Source: Bordetella genomosp. 11
GTDB taxonomy: Bacteria > Pseudomonadota > Gammaproteobacteria > Burkholderiales > Burkholderiaceae_B
Assembly: GCF_002261215.1 (NCBI RefSeq)
Contig: NZ_NEVS01000004.1
Span: forward strand, 2,666,001-2,730,000
Length of the DNA stretch: 64,000 bases
Direction: 5' to 3'
Within the stretch, counting starts at the first letter, position 1. Each line of letters opens with the position of its first letter. Positions 56,617-63,942 of this stretch are shown here, piece by piece. The translations under genes and the position numbers were made by a program. Under the pieces are notes generated by a model, which saw only the letters and a program-made list of their open reading frames with translations, ran no database searches and was not told the origin of the DNA.

Positions 56617-56973
56617 ATGCGTCAATTGATGAGCAAAGAGCAGATGCAAGAGGCGGACGATAGAGCTGTGTGCATCAGTGCCATGGATGGGTGGCCGTAC
56701 CTGGTGACTATGGAGGTACGCGCTGGACGTCGCTTCACTGCCATCGAGTACGCATCGGTGCTGTATCGCCTCACGGCAGCCCTGGAGCGTCAGCGGCGAC
56801 GGATCAGCCTTGACAGTCGGCAAGGGCCCTACATACGTTCAGGCATACGCTATTACGTATGGCTCGAGGGGCCGGGCCAGGCCGGCGTACAGATTGACCC
56901 GCACGTCATGGCGCCCAAAGACTTGGCCCGTCGCTGGCCAGCCATCATCGATGCGTTAATGCCGCCCAACTAG
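56617..56973 (+). CDS. hypothetical protein, 118 aa
   Basis: MRQLMSKEQMQEADDRAVCISAMDGWPYLVTMEVRAGRRF, with a strong AGGAGGGG site. Divergent from the Arc-like gene across its operators. Mixed alpha/beta composition, Arg-rich; no known domain. The 3' end overlaps the next, opposite gene by 18 bp. Confidence 0.7.
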   Translation: MRQLMSKEQMQEADDRAVCISAMDGWPYLVTMEVRAGRRFTAIEYASVLYRLTAALERQRRRISLDSRQGPYIRSGIRYYVWLEGPGQAGVQIDPHVMAPKDLARRWPAIIDALMPPN

Positions 56974-57216
56974 CGTACAGATAGCCATTGGCCCGGATAG
57001 GGTGCGCTCCAACCTGCCCCGCACCTGGCCACCGTGACGTAGGTGGGCCAGAACATCGGCCGACTTGATGTCTCCAATCCGCCGGCCAGTCGCTGCCAGC
57101 TTGGCCGCCACGAGGTCGCCGCGAAGGGCGAATTGCAGCACGTCCCCGTCCTTTGCCGGCTTAATCGACACGCCGTCCACCGCCTCCAGGTGGGCCACGA
57201 TCAGCTCTGTCTGCAT
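56956..57216 (-). CDS. hypothetical protein, 86 aa
   Basis: MQTELIVAHLEAVDGVSIKP with an AGGAAG site. Contains LRGDLVAAKLAATGRRIGDIKSADVLAHLRHGG; could be a small regulator. It ends by overlapping the converging 118-aa gene. No domain recognised. Confidence 0.6.
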   Translation of the reverse strand: MQTELIVAHLEAVDGVSIKPAKDGDVLQFALRGDLVAAKLAATGRRIGDIKSADVLAHLRHGGQVRGRLERTLSGPMAICTLVGRH

Positions 57217-57315
57217 TCTTCTTCCTTTCTCGGGTTCGGATGCCCGTATGCGGAAGTATGAATCAGACCAGTCTGATGGGCCAGTAAGCAATCCACCTTA
57301 GTTACAAAATAAATT

Positions 57316-57348
57316 AGTCCGACTGTTGATTTATAAATCAGTCGGACT
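57316..57348. promoter_or_regulatory. second CI/Cro operator pair
   Basis: AGTCCGACT (57316-57324) and AGTCGGACT (57340-57348), the same palindrome and the same 24-bp spacing as between cro and cI, 3.3 kb away. One lies just before the -35, the other fills the spacer of the rightward promoter. Confidence 0.8.
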
Positions 57349-57354
57349 GATAAT
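57326..57354 (+). promoter_or_regulatory. rightward early promoter (PL-type)
   Basis: -35 TTGATT (57326-57331), 17-bp spacer, -10 GATAAT (57349-57354). The -10, spacer and operator layout copies the leftward cro promoter. Start point near 57361, 31 bp before the first ATG with a GGAGAAAG site. Confidence 0.8.
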
Positions 57355-57391
57355 TCCTCCAACGCGTCACCCGACGCGAAGGAGAAAGCAG

Positions 57392-57973
57392 ATGGGCTGC
57401 GATATCCATCTTTACAAAGAAAAGCATATCGGCGGTCGGTGGGTGACCGCTGATGAATGGGTCCCCGACGACTACGGCGATGGCGACAAGGGCAAGGAGG
57501 TGCCCTGGGACAAGCGCTTTACCCGCCGCAACTACGAGCTGTTCGGCTTGCTCTCCAAGGGAGTGCGCAGTGAACACCCGTATTCGTTCGAACCACGCGG
57601 GATTCCTTTTAACCCCTGCGAAGAAATCGCCGACCAGGCCGAGAACTGGGGCTCTGACGGTCACAGCCACAGCTACCTGTACCTGCACGAGATGAAGGAC
57701 ATGCTGGCCTTTCTGGAGAGCCAGACCATCCTGGTCAGCGGCATGAAGGACAAGGAAGAACTGGCAAAGCTCCAAGCCACCATCGACGCCGGCAAGCCGG
57801 ACTGGAACCTTCTATTCCCCTACGCGGGGTGGACGAGCCAGCAGGACTGGGTCGAATTCACGATGGATGTGCCTGCCATGTTTTACGTGGGCGAGGCTCT
57901 GAAAGAGATCATCTCCGGCTTTGACGGCGTCGACGGCGACAACCACCGCATCGTCTTCTTCTTCGACAACTAG
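57392..57973 (+). CDS. conserved phage protein of the MGCDIH family
   Basis: 193 aa, MGCDIHLYKEKHIGGRWV, a start shared by a widespread phage/bacterial family of unknown function. Also has RRNYELFGLLSKGVR, many acidic and aromatic residues and His/Cys/Asp that could bind metal (GCDIH, SDGHSHSY). First gene of the CI-controlled rightward operon, so it is made right after induction. Role unknown. Confidence 0.75.
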   Translation: MGCDIHLYKEKHIGGRWVTADEWVPDDYGDGDKGKEVPWDKRFTRRNYELFGLLSKGVRSEHPYSFEPRGIPFNPCEEIADQAENWGSDGHSHSYLYLHEMKDMLAFLESQTILVSGMKDKEELAKLQATIDAGKPDWNLLFPYAGWTSQQDWVEFTMDVPAMFYVGEALKEIISGFDGVDGDNHRIVFFFDN

Positions 57974-57978
57974 AAGCC

Positions 57979-58065
57979 ATGTCCGCCGATATCCTCGCCA
58001 CCCTCCGCTACTGGCTGCCGCGCCTGGCCGTGCTGTTCGTGATCGGCCTGGTCTCGATCGGCTGA
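57979..58065 (+). CDS. 28-aa single-pass membrane peptide
   Basis: MSADILATLRYWLPRLAVLF followed by VIGLVSIG, i.e. a short charged start and one hydrophobic helix. It begins 5 bp after the previous stop and precedes a strong ribosome site for the next gene. Too short for routine calling; plausible because it fills the gap exactly. Confidence 0.5.
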   Translation: MSADILATLRYWLPRLAVLFVIGLVSIG

Positions 58066-58085
58066 TAGCGGAAAGGAGAAACCCC

Positions 58086-58397
58086 ATGATCCTCAACCCA
58101 CACCAGTCCGCCGTCGTGCTGGCCGTGATGACTGCCGGCGGCACGGGCACCCTAACCTTTAAGGGCGCCGATGCCAACCTTGTCTCGTTCAAGGAAAACG
58201 GCGCCGTCTTCGTTGCCCAGTTCTGCGACGACGGAGGCCGAGACTCGCAAGAGACGTATGCCACGTTCGAACAGTTCCGTCTGGCCTACACGACGCCAGT
58301 GCCCGACCTGGCCCGCGCCGCCGCCCACTACATCCCAATGGCCGCCGAAGCCAAGACGATGGCTCAGCACGTGGCCGACGGCGAGGGACGAAATTAG
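58086..58397 (+). CDS. hypothetical protein, 103 aa
   Basis: MILNPHQSAVVLAVMTAGGTGTL with an AAAGGAGAAA site. Beta-rich first half, helical end (HYIPMAAEAKTMAQHVADGEGRN). No known domain. The next gene starts 2 bp after its stop. Confidence 0.65.
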   Translation: MILNPHQSAVVLAVMTAGGTGTLTFKGADANLVSFKENGAVFVAQFCDDGGRDSQETYATFEQFRLAYTTPVPDLARAAAHYIPMAAEAKTMAQHVADGEGRN

Positions 58398-58399
58398 CC

Positions 58400-58666
58400 A
58401 TGGCGACCGCAAAGCTAACTCTCGCCGCCCTCGCCGCTTTTGTGGTCGGCACCGTTGCCGGACAGTGGCAAGGACAACGTGATACGCGCCTTCTGCAGCA
58501 AGACGACATACGGCGCGAAAAGCTGATCGCCCGCAACTGCGGGCCGCACTCCACGCTTTGGCGCAACGCAGCCAACGGTCAATACGGTTGCCTGTATGTA
58601 AACCGGGACGGCCAGGCGCTTATCGAACCCACGTTCGACGCACCAGTTCTTTCTGCGCGGAGGTGA
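58400..58666 (+). CDS. membrane-anchored hypothetical protein, 88 aa
   Basis: One N-terminal hydrophobic helix (TLAALAAFVVGTVAG, residues 7-21) and a periplasmic or cytosolic rest with two Cys (NCGPHS, YGCLYV). Could be a small inner-membrane inhibitor or exclusion protein; unknown. Confidence 0.6.
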   Translation: MATAKLTLAALAAFVVGTVAGQWQGQRDTRLLQQDDIRREKLIARNCGPHSTLWRNAANGQYGCLYVNRDGQALIEPTFDAPVLSARR

Positions 58667-58667
58667 C

Positions 58668-58850
58668 ATGTTCCCGTCCTTCTCCGACCAAACCGGCTCT
58701 GCCTTGAGCGACGTTGCGATGTGGTGGTACACGCGCGGAAAGCGACTGCTCTTCGTCGTATCGGGCCGCGGACATCCCTGGATACCGAATGGGATGAGCT
58801 TCGCCATCATCGACGATTACGGCAGCCTCGTGACCGTTGCCGGGATATGA
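58668..58850 (+). CDS. hypothetical protein, 60 aa
   Basis: MFPSFSDQTGSALSDVAMWW, aromatic-rich beta-type sequence. Starts one base after the previous stop (GGAGGTGAC site inside that gene) and ends with ATGA into the next gene. Unknown. Confidence 0.55.
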   Translation: MFPSFSDQTGSALSDVAMWWYTRGKRLLFVVSGRGHPWIPNGMSFAIIDDYGSLVTVAGI

Positions 58851-59065
58851 ACATGGCCGCCCACATCTCCCGCGAATCGCTCCAGATCGCATTGTGGGCC
58901 GCTTGCAAAAGCGCGGAATGTGATCTGGAAAAGGCCCTCGCGTGGCCCGCGTTCCGCATTGCATTGCAGAACACCGCCTTGGTGATGGACCAGATCAATC
59001 AGCGGCAGGCTGCGCATCGGCCGATATTCGATGCCAAGCGTGCAGCGGCCGGTGACAGCGATTGA
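58847..59065 (+). CDS. hypothetical protein, 72 aa
   Basis: MNMAAHISRESLQIALWAAC, helical; CKSAECDLEKALAWPAFRIAL. Overlaps the previous stop by 4 bp (ATGA). Unknown. Confidence 0.55.
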   Translation: MNMAAHISRESLQIALWAACKSAECDLEKALAWPAFRIALQNTALVMDQINQRQAAHRPIFDAKRAAAGDSD

Positions 59066-59089
59066 CTTTGTAGCCCACAAGGAAATCAC

Positions 59090-59131
59090 ATGATCTCACT
59101 CATTACGCCGTTCAGGACGCAGAATATATGA
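59090..59131 (+). CDS. 13-codon leader peptide overlapping the dNMP kinase start
   Basis: MISLITPFRTQNI preceded by AAGGAA; its TGA overlaps the kinase ATG (ATGA). It could bring ribosomes to the kinase start, which has no own ribosome site. Confidence 0.4.
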   Translation: MISLITPFRTQNI

Positions 59132-59772
59132 TCGCCGCCCGCAATGATTATCGCCTGATCGGGCTTTGCGGCCGCGCCGAAGCTGGCAAGGACACCTGTG
59201 CCGATGTGCTGCAAGCCGCGTACGACTTCCAGCGGATCGCATTCGCCGATGCGTTGCGGGAGGAGATCTCCCATTCGTTCGGCGTGGACCTTCGCGAGCT
59301 GCTACGGCGAGACACCAAGGAAATCCGCAATCCCGCTCTTGCCATCGGGCGGTCTGACGACGGCCGATTCATCGCGATCATGGCATCCACGGGTGTCTGC
59401 ATTTCCTCACCCAGATCGCCACGGGAGATAACGCGCTGGTGGGGCACCGAGTATCGACGGAAACTCGACGGTGAGCATTACTGGGTGCAACGCGCCAGAG
59501 ACCGGTTGGACAGTGCATTCCGTCGCGGTGCACGCCGTGTCGTCTTCACCGACGTTCGCTTCCAGAACGAAGCGGAGTTCATCCGCACCTATGGCGGCCA
59601 AGTGTGGCGGCTTCGGCGCGCATTGGCTGATAGCCGCCCAGCGGACCACGTTAGCGAAAGCGAACTGGCAGCAATCATGCCGGACGTGACGCTGCACAAC
59701 GATTCAACCCTCGAAACCTTCGCGACCGACGTCCGCAATGCCTACAGCATCGCGGGCCACGTTTACGGCTAG
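59128..59772 (+). CDS. deoxynucleoside monophosphate kinase
   Basis: 214 aa. P-loop GLCGRAEAGKDTCADVL near residue 12, then AFADALREEI and a C-terminal half with VFTDVRFQNEAEFIRTYGGQVWRL, matching phage dNMP kinases (T4 gp1-like, Pfam DNMK group). Converts dNMPs to dNDPs for phage DNA synthesis and is often found in phages that use altered bases. Start depends on the ATGA overlap with the leader. Confidence 0.85.
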   Translation: MIAARNDYRLIGLCGRAEAGKDTCADVLQAAYDFQRIAFADALREEISHSFGVDLRELLRRDTKEIRNPALAIGRSDDGRFIAIMASTGVCISSPRSPREITRWWGTEYRRKLDGEHYWVQRARDRLDSAFRRGARRVVFTDVRFQNEAEFIRTYGGQVWRLRRALADSRPADHVSESELAAIMPDVTLHNDSTLETFATDVRNAYSIAGHVYG

Positions 59773-59780
59773 GACCCGCA

Positions 59781-60599
59781 ATGGCAAAGAACTCAATCGA
59801 GGCCTATGGCGCCCAGGGTAAGTCGAACGTCCTCATGTTTGAACCCGGCGCGCTTACGATCATCAGTGATCCGGCCCACCCGCTTTACGACGAGCGTATT
59901 CATCTGCCTCTGAACGAAGCCATGGTCTTAAACATCATGACGATCGGGGTTCGAGAACCGATCTTAGTTTGGAAGGATCCGGAAACAGGCGACGTCATCG
60001 TGGTGGACGGCCGGCAGCGTGTCGCCCATGCGCTGGAGGCCAATCGGCGCCTGATCGCCCGCGGTGAACCGCCTCTACAGGTCCCCGGTGTGCCGCAGCG
60101 CGGAGACGTGCAGCGCATGGGCGACATCATGATTTCGATGAACGAGGCGCGCCGTAGCGACCCGCCGATGGTGCGTGCTCGAAAGATGTCATCCTTTATT
60201 GACCGCGGCTATACGGACGATCGGCTGGCCGTTATCTTTGCGTGCAGCGTGTCGACGGTCCGCAGCGTCCTGGCGCTCCTCGAGTGCACGAAGCCCGTCC
60301 AAGAAGCCGTGGATGCGGGCCGCATCAGCCTGACCCATGCCAAGGCGCTATCCAAGATGGAGCCCCAGGAGCAGCGCTCAAAGGTGGCTGAATTGGTGGC
60401 CGCCGCCAATGGCGCCACGCCACACGAGCGCGCCCGGCGCCAGGCCAAAGTGATAAGCGGCGACAGACCCCAACTGCGCAGGAAGAAGGAAATCGCGGCG
60501 GCTGCGGCCGAAGCCCACGGAGATGCCTTGCATGCGTTGCGCTGGGTGTTGGGGCTCGAGACCACCGTTCAACCGCAGACCTCAGAGGTACCGACATGA
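59781..60599 (+). CDS. ParB-like protein
   Basis: 272 aa. ParB N-domain (GVREPILVWKDPETGDVIVVDGRQRVAHALEANRRL, near residue 57), then a KorB-like helix-turn-helix (YTDDRLAVIFACSVSTVRSVLALLECTKPV) and a basic tail (RPQLRRKKEIAAAAAEAHG). The DGRQR turn is the CTP/nuclease pocket of the family. It has no ParA neighbour, so plasmid-type partition is unlikely; phage proteins of this kind are nucleases, transcription factors or methylation partners. Coupled by ATGA to the next gene. Confidence 0.82.
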   Translation: MAKNSIEAYGAQGKSNVLMFEPGALTIISDPAHPLYDERIHLPLNEAMVLNIMTIGVREPILVWKDPETGDVIVVDGRQRVAHALEANRRLIARGEPPLQVPGVPQRGDVQRMGDIMISMNEARRSDPPMVRARKMSSFIDRGYTDDRLAVIFACSVSTVRSVLALLECTKPVQEAVDAGRISLTHAKALSKMEPQEQRSKVAELVAAANGATPHERARRQAKVISGDRPQLRRKKEIAAAAAEAHGDALHALRWVLGLETTVQPQTSEVPT

Positions 60600-61030
60600 G
60601 CAGCCGGCATCGTCAGGCCAGACGGCACAAGGCAGCGCTGAAGCGAATCCCGGTTTGTGGCGCGTTGCGCGACGAGTTTTCCATGGTGCTGCACACGTCG
60701 CTGTGGTGCTTGGACCACCGGCCGAGCGCCGACGCATTCAATAACCTGTCCCGAATCTTCAATATCGTTGGGCTCGCGCTGGAAAACGACCATCGTCATG
60801 TCCATGAAGCGCGGCTCATCGCGGGTGGTGCATCGACCCTCAACCAGGTTATGGGCAAGATCGACGCTGGCATGAAGCTGGCCCAACACGAGTCCGCAGC
60901 CATTCGTGTTGGCATCAATACCATGGACGGGTTACTCGGGCGGTTGAGCGTCACGGACTTGTATCTCGCTATGTGCCGTCTGGATGAGATGGCGGAAGCA
61001 GCGACCCAAGAAGACCATGGCGATGCGTGA
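60596..61030 (+). CDS. hypothetical phage protein, 144 aa
   Basis: All-helical: MSSRHRQARRHKAALKRIPV then long helices (MGKIDAGMKLAQHESAAIRVGI). Basic N-terminus and acidic end. Overlaps both neighbours. No domain recognised. Confidence 0.65.
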   Translation: MSSRHRQARRHKAALKRIPVCGALRDEFSMVLHTSLWCLDHRPSADAFNNLSRIFNIVGLALENDHRHVHEARLIAGGASTLNQVMGKIDAGMKLAQHESAAIRVGINTMDGLLGRLSVTDLYLAMCRLDEMAEAATQEDHGDA

Positions 61031-61676
61031 ACACCCCATCCTATTCAGCGCACCCATGGTGCGCGCCATCCTGGCGAGCACGAAGACGCAGACGCGGCGG
61101 ATCGTGAAGCCGATGAAGGACCGCTATGTCGGCTGTCCGCTGGCGCTTTGCGAATTGGCCGGGGAAATCAACAGCGGCGAGTACTGCAATAGCGTCTACG
61201 GCCAGTCTGGCGATCGCTTGTGGGTGCGCGAATCGTTCCGCTTCGCCGCAAGCCTGGACCACCTTTCGCCCAACGACGTGGGCCACAAAGCGCTTGACGC
61301 CGGGTACAGCTGGCCCTGGGCACCGACCCAGTTTGAGGCCGACAGCGGCCGCGCTGGATCTTGGCATGGCTTCGATACGCCGCCCACGGACACGACGCCC
61401 GGGAAGCTTCGCCCTGGCATTCACATGCCCCGCTGGGCCAGCCGCATCACTCTGGAGATTACCGGCGTGCGCGTGGAGAGGTTGCGGGACATCAACGAAG
61501 ATGACGCGGGCGCCGAAGGCGTGGCGGAATTCGCCCGCGGCGCGTTGTCGCCGGAAAGCCAGGATGCCGACCCCACCGAGCAATTCCGCTGGTTGTGGGA
61601 ATCCATCAACGGCGCCGGCAGCTGGGCAGCGAATCCCTGGGTGTGGGTGGTGGAATTCAGGAGGGTCGAAGCATGA
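61017..61676 (+). CDS. ASCH-like phage protein
   Basis: 219 aa. REHPILFSAPMVRAILASTKTQTRRIVKP, then GDRLWVRESFRF, and HMPRWASRITLEITGVRVERLRDINEDDAGAEGV: the ASCH/EVE-like pattern common in lambdoid and Mu-like phages. ASCH/EVE domains are thought to bind modified bases or RNA. Overlaps the previous gene by 14 bp; MREHPIL two codons in is an alternative start. Next to a DNA methyltransferase. Confidence 0.75.
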   Translation: MAMREHPILFSAPMVRAILASTKTQTRRIVKPMKDRYVGCPLALCELAGEINSGEYCNSVYGQSGDRLWVRESFRFAASLDHLSPNDVGHKALDAGYSWPWAPTQFEADSGRAGSWHGFDTPPTDTTPGKLRPGIHMPRWASRITLEITGVRVERLRDINEDDAGAEGVAEFARGALSPESQDADPTEQFRWLWESINGAGSWAANPWVWVVEFRRVEA

Positions 61677-61684
61677 GGGGCGAT

Positions 61685-61921
61685 CTACTTCCGAGTGGCA
61701 GCTTCGATGCCATGCCAAAGGATGTCGGCCACGTACTTGAGAGCGTCCCGCTCGGAAAGGCCACCATTTATGAGCGGAGTCAGATCTACATTCCGCGATG
61801 GGAATCCGCTTCCGTTACTCCCACCAATGAAAACCGTTGCCTCTTGCTTCCCCTCTACCAAATCAACGGATATCTGCTGCCTGCTAGTAAGAGTCACGCG
61901 CTTTTCATTCGGTTGGACCAT
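61685..61921 (-). CDS. hypothetical protein on the opposite strand, 78 aa
   Basis: MVQPNEKRVTLTSRQQISVD with a GGAGA site 6 nt before the ATG; end DALKYVADILWHGIEAATRK reads as a normal helix. It would run against the rightward operon. A competing rightward frame (61673-62044) with ATGA at both ends covers the same DNA. I favour the minus strand because its composition looks more natural, but only just. Confidence 0.45.
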   Translation of the reverse strand: MVQPNEKRVTLTSRQQISVDLVEGKQEATVFIGGSNGSGFPSRNVDLTPLINGGLSERDALKYVADILWHGIEAATRK

Positions 61922-62040
61922 GACTTTCTCCATGTGGTGCGCCGATCGTACTGCTCCCCGGCCATGAGCCGCAACAGCCGCCGCCGGCGCGAGAAGCCGG
62001 GCCGGGACTTTCCGTATCCTGGGCAGGAGGACATGACCGC

Positions 62041-63942
62041 ATGATCCGCGATCAATTCGTTTTGGACGTTCACCCTGAAATCATCGTGGACAACTTCGCC
62101 GGCGGCGGCGGCGCTTCAACCGGCATCGAAATGGCGTTGGGACGCTGCGTCGATATCGCCATCAACCACGACCCCGAGGCCGTGGCGATGCACGAAATCA
62201 ATCACCCGCAGACGCGGCACTATTGCGAGTCGGTTTGGGATGTCGATCCGCTGGAGGCCACCGAGGGGCGTCCGGTCGGCCTGGCCTGGTTCAGCCCCGA
62301 CTGCAAGCACTTCAGCAAGGCGAAGGGCGGCAAACCGCGCGACAAACGCATACGCGGCCTGGCCTGGATCGTGCTGCGCTGGGCGGCCCTGGTGCGCCCT
62401 CGCGTCATCATGCTGGAGAACGTCGAGGAATTCCGCACCTGGGGGCCCCTGCTGGAAAACGGACAACCATGCCCGGCGCGCAAGGGAAAGACTTTTCAGT
62501 CCTTCATCCACCAGCTGCAGGAGAAGGGCTACGCGGTCGAGCACCGCGAGCTGCGCGCGTGCGACTACGGCGCGCCGACCATCCGGAAACGCCTGTTCCT
62601 GATCGCTCGATGCGATGGGCAGCCCATTGTGTGGCCGGAGCCGACCCACGGCGCGCCGACGTCACCCGAGGTGCTGGCCGGCCTCCGCAAGCCCTGGCGG
62701 ACCGCGGCGGACTGCATTGACTGGTCCATCCCCTGCCCGTCCATCTTCGAGCGCCAGCGGCCGCTGGCCGAGGCGACGCTGAAACGTATCGCTCGCGGCA
62801 TACGGCGGTATGTGCTGGAGGCGGCGGAGCCGTTCATCGTGAAGTGCAACCACACCTCGAACCGGACGGTATACGACTGCTTCCGGGGATCCGCGATAGC
62901 GGAACCCTTGAAGACCATCACCGCCAGCCACGGAATGGGGTTGGTCACCCCGTTCCTGACTGAGCACGCCAACGGATCGACGCAGCGGAACTTCGACACC
63001 GGGACGCCGCTGCGCACCCAATGCGCCGAGGTCCGAGGTGGCCACTTCGCCATGGTGGCGCCCACGCTGGTGCAGGCCGGATACGGAGAGGCCCCGGGAC
63101 AAGCACCGCGTGCGCCGGGCCTGGGCAAGCCGCTCGGCACGGTGGTCGCCGGCGGCATCAAGCACGCCCTGGTGTCCGCCTTCCTGGCGAAGCACTACGG
63201 CGGGAACTATGACGGCTCAGGCGCTCCGCTCGACGGCCCCATGCACACGGCCACGACCGTAGATCACCACGCAGTGGTGGCCGCCAGCCTCATGACGAAC
63301 ACCACCGGGCACAGCGGCGCAGCAGCGTCGTCGCCGGTTCCGACTCTCACGACTGGAGGGCACCACGCCGTCGTCGCAGCGCAGCTCGTCGGATGCGGTG
63401 GCCGAGCTGGGCAAAGCAGGCCGCGCGATGCCGGCGAGCCGGCGCAGACCCTGACATCCAAAGCAGATACCTGCGTCGTCACGTCGCACCTGGCGAAGCT
63501 GCGCAACAACCAGTTCGGCCAGCCCACCGAAGAGCCCATGCCCACGCTGACCGCCGGCGGAGGTCATGTCGCCGACGTGCGGGCATTCCTGGTGAAGTAC
63601 TACAGCGAGGGCGGCCAGGACCAGGACTGCCGCGACCCGATGCACACCATCCCGACGAAGGACCGCATCGGCCTGGTCACCGTAGCCGGCCAGGAATACG
63701 TCATCGCCGATATCGGCATGCGCATGCTGGAGCCCCATGAGTTGTACGCGGCCCAGGGCTTTCCTGCCAACTACATCATCGCGCCCACCGTCAACGGCCG
63801 CCGGCTTCCCAAGCACGCCCAGGTGCGTATGTGTGGCAACAGCGTTTGCCCGCCGCTGGCTGCCGCGCTCGTGCGCGCCAATGTGCCGGACCTGGCGGCC
63901 TGGACCACGAAAGAGGCCAAGCAACGGAGGATCGCAGCATGA
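62041..63942 (+). CDS. DNA cytosine-5 methyltransferase with eight tandem repeats in the recognition region
   Basis: 633 aa. Motif I DNFAGGGGASTGIEMAL (residues 17-33), motif IV SPDCKHFSKAKGG (nucleophile Cys88), motif VI MLENVEEF, motif VIII RKRLFLIA, motif X CGNSVCPPLAAALV (599-612). The nucleophile is in PDC instead of the usual PCQ. Between VIII and X lies an enlarged region of eight 32-41-residue repeats (starts at about 288, 322, 363, 399, 431, 466, 498, 532) with the pattern P-x-x-T-[ILV]. Likely protects phage DNA from restriction; no partner endonuclease is nearby. An AGGAGG site lies 12 bp upstream. Confidence 0.9.
   Translation: MIRDQFVLDVHPEIIVDNFAGGGGASTGIEMALGRCVDIAINHDPEAVAMHEINHPQTRHYCESVWDVDPLEATEGRPVGLAWFSPDCKHFSKAKGGKPRDKRIRGLAWIVLRWAALVRPRVIMLENVEEFRTWGPLLENGQPCPARKGKTFQSFIHQLQEKGYAVEHRELRACDYGAPTIRKRLFLIARCDGQPIVWPEPTHGAPTSPEVLAGLRKPWRTAADCIDWSIPCPSIFERQRPLAEATLKRIARGIRRYVLEAAEPFIVKCNHTSNRTVYDCFRGSAIAEPLKTITASHGMGLVTPFLTEHANGSTQRNFDTGTPLRTQCAEVRGGHFAMVAPTLVQAGYGEAPGQAPRAPGLGKPLGTVVAGGIKHALVSAFLAKHYGGNYDGSGAPLDGPMHTATTVDHHAVVAASLMTNTTGHSGAAASSPVPTLTTGGHHAVVAAQLVGCGGRAGQSRPRDAGEPAQTLTSKADTCVVTSHLAKLRNNQFGQPTEEPMPTLTAGGGHVADVRAFLVKYYSEGGQDQDCRDPMHTIPTKDRIGLVTVAGQEYVIADIGMRMLEPHELYAAQGFPANYIIAPTVNGRRLPKHAQVRMCGNSVCPPLAAALVRANVPDLAAWTTKEAKQRRIAA

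Noticed and set aside
61673..62044. 123-aa rightward frame with ATGA overlaps on both sides, between the ASCH-like gene and the methyltransferase
   Set aside because: The overlaps are attractive, but composition is odd and the opposite strand has a better-looking 78-aa protein with a ribosome site. A 26-aa piece at its end (61964-62044) was also not called.
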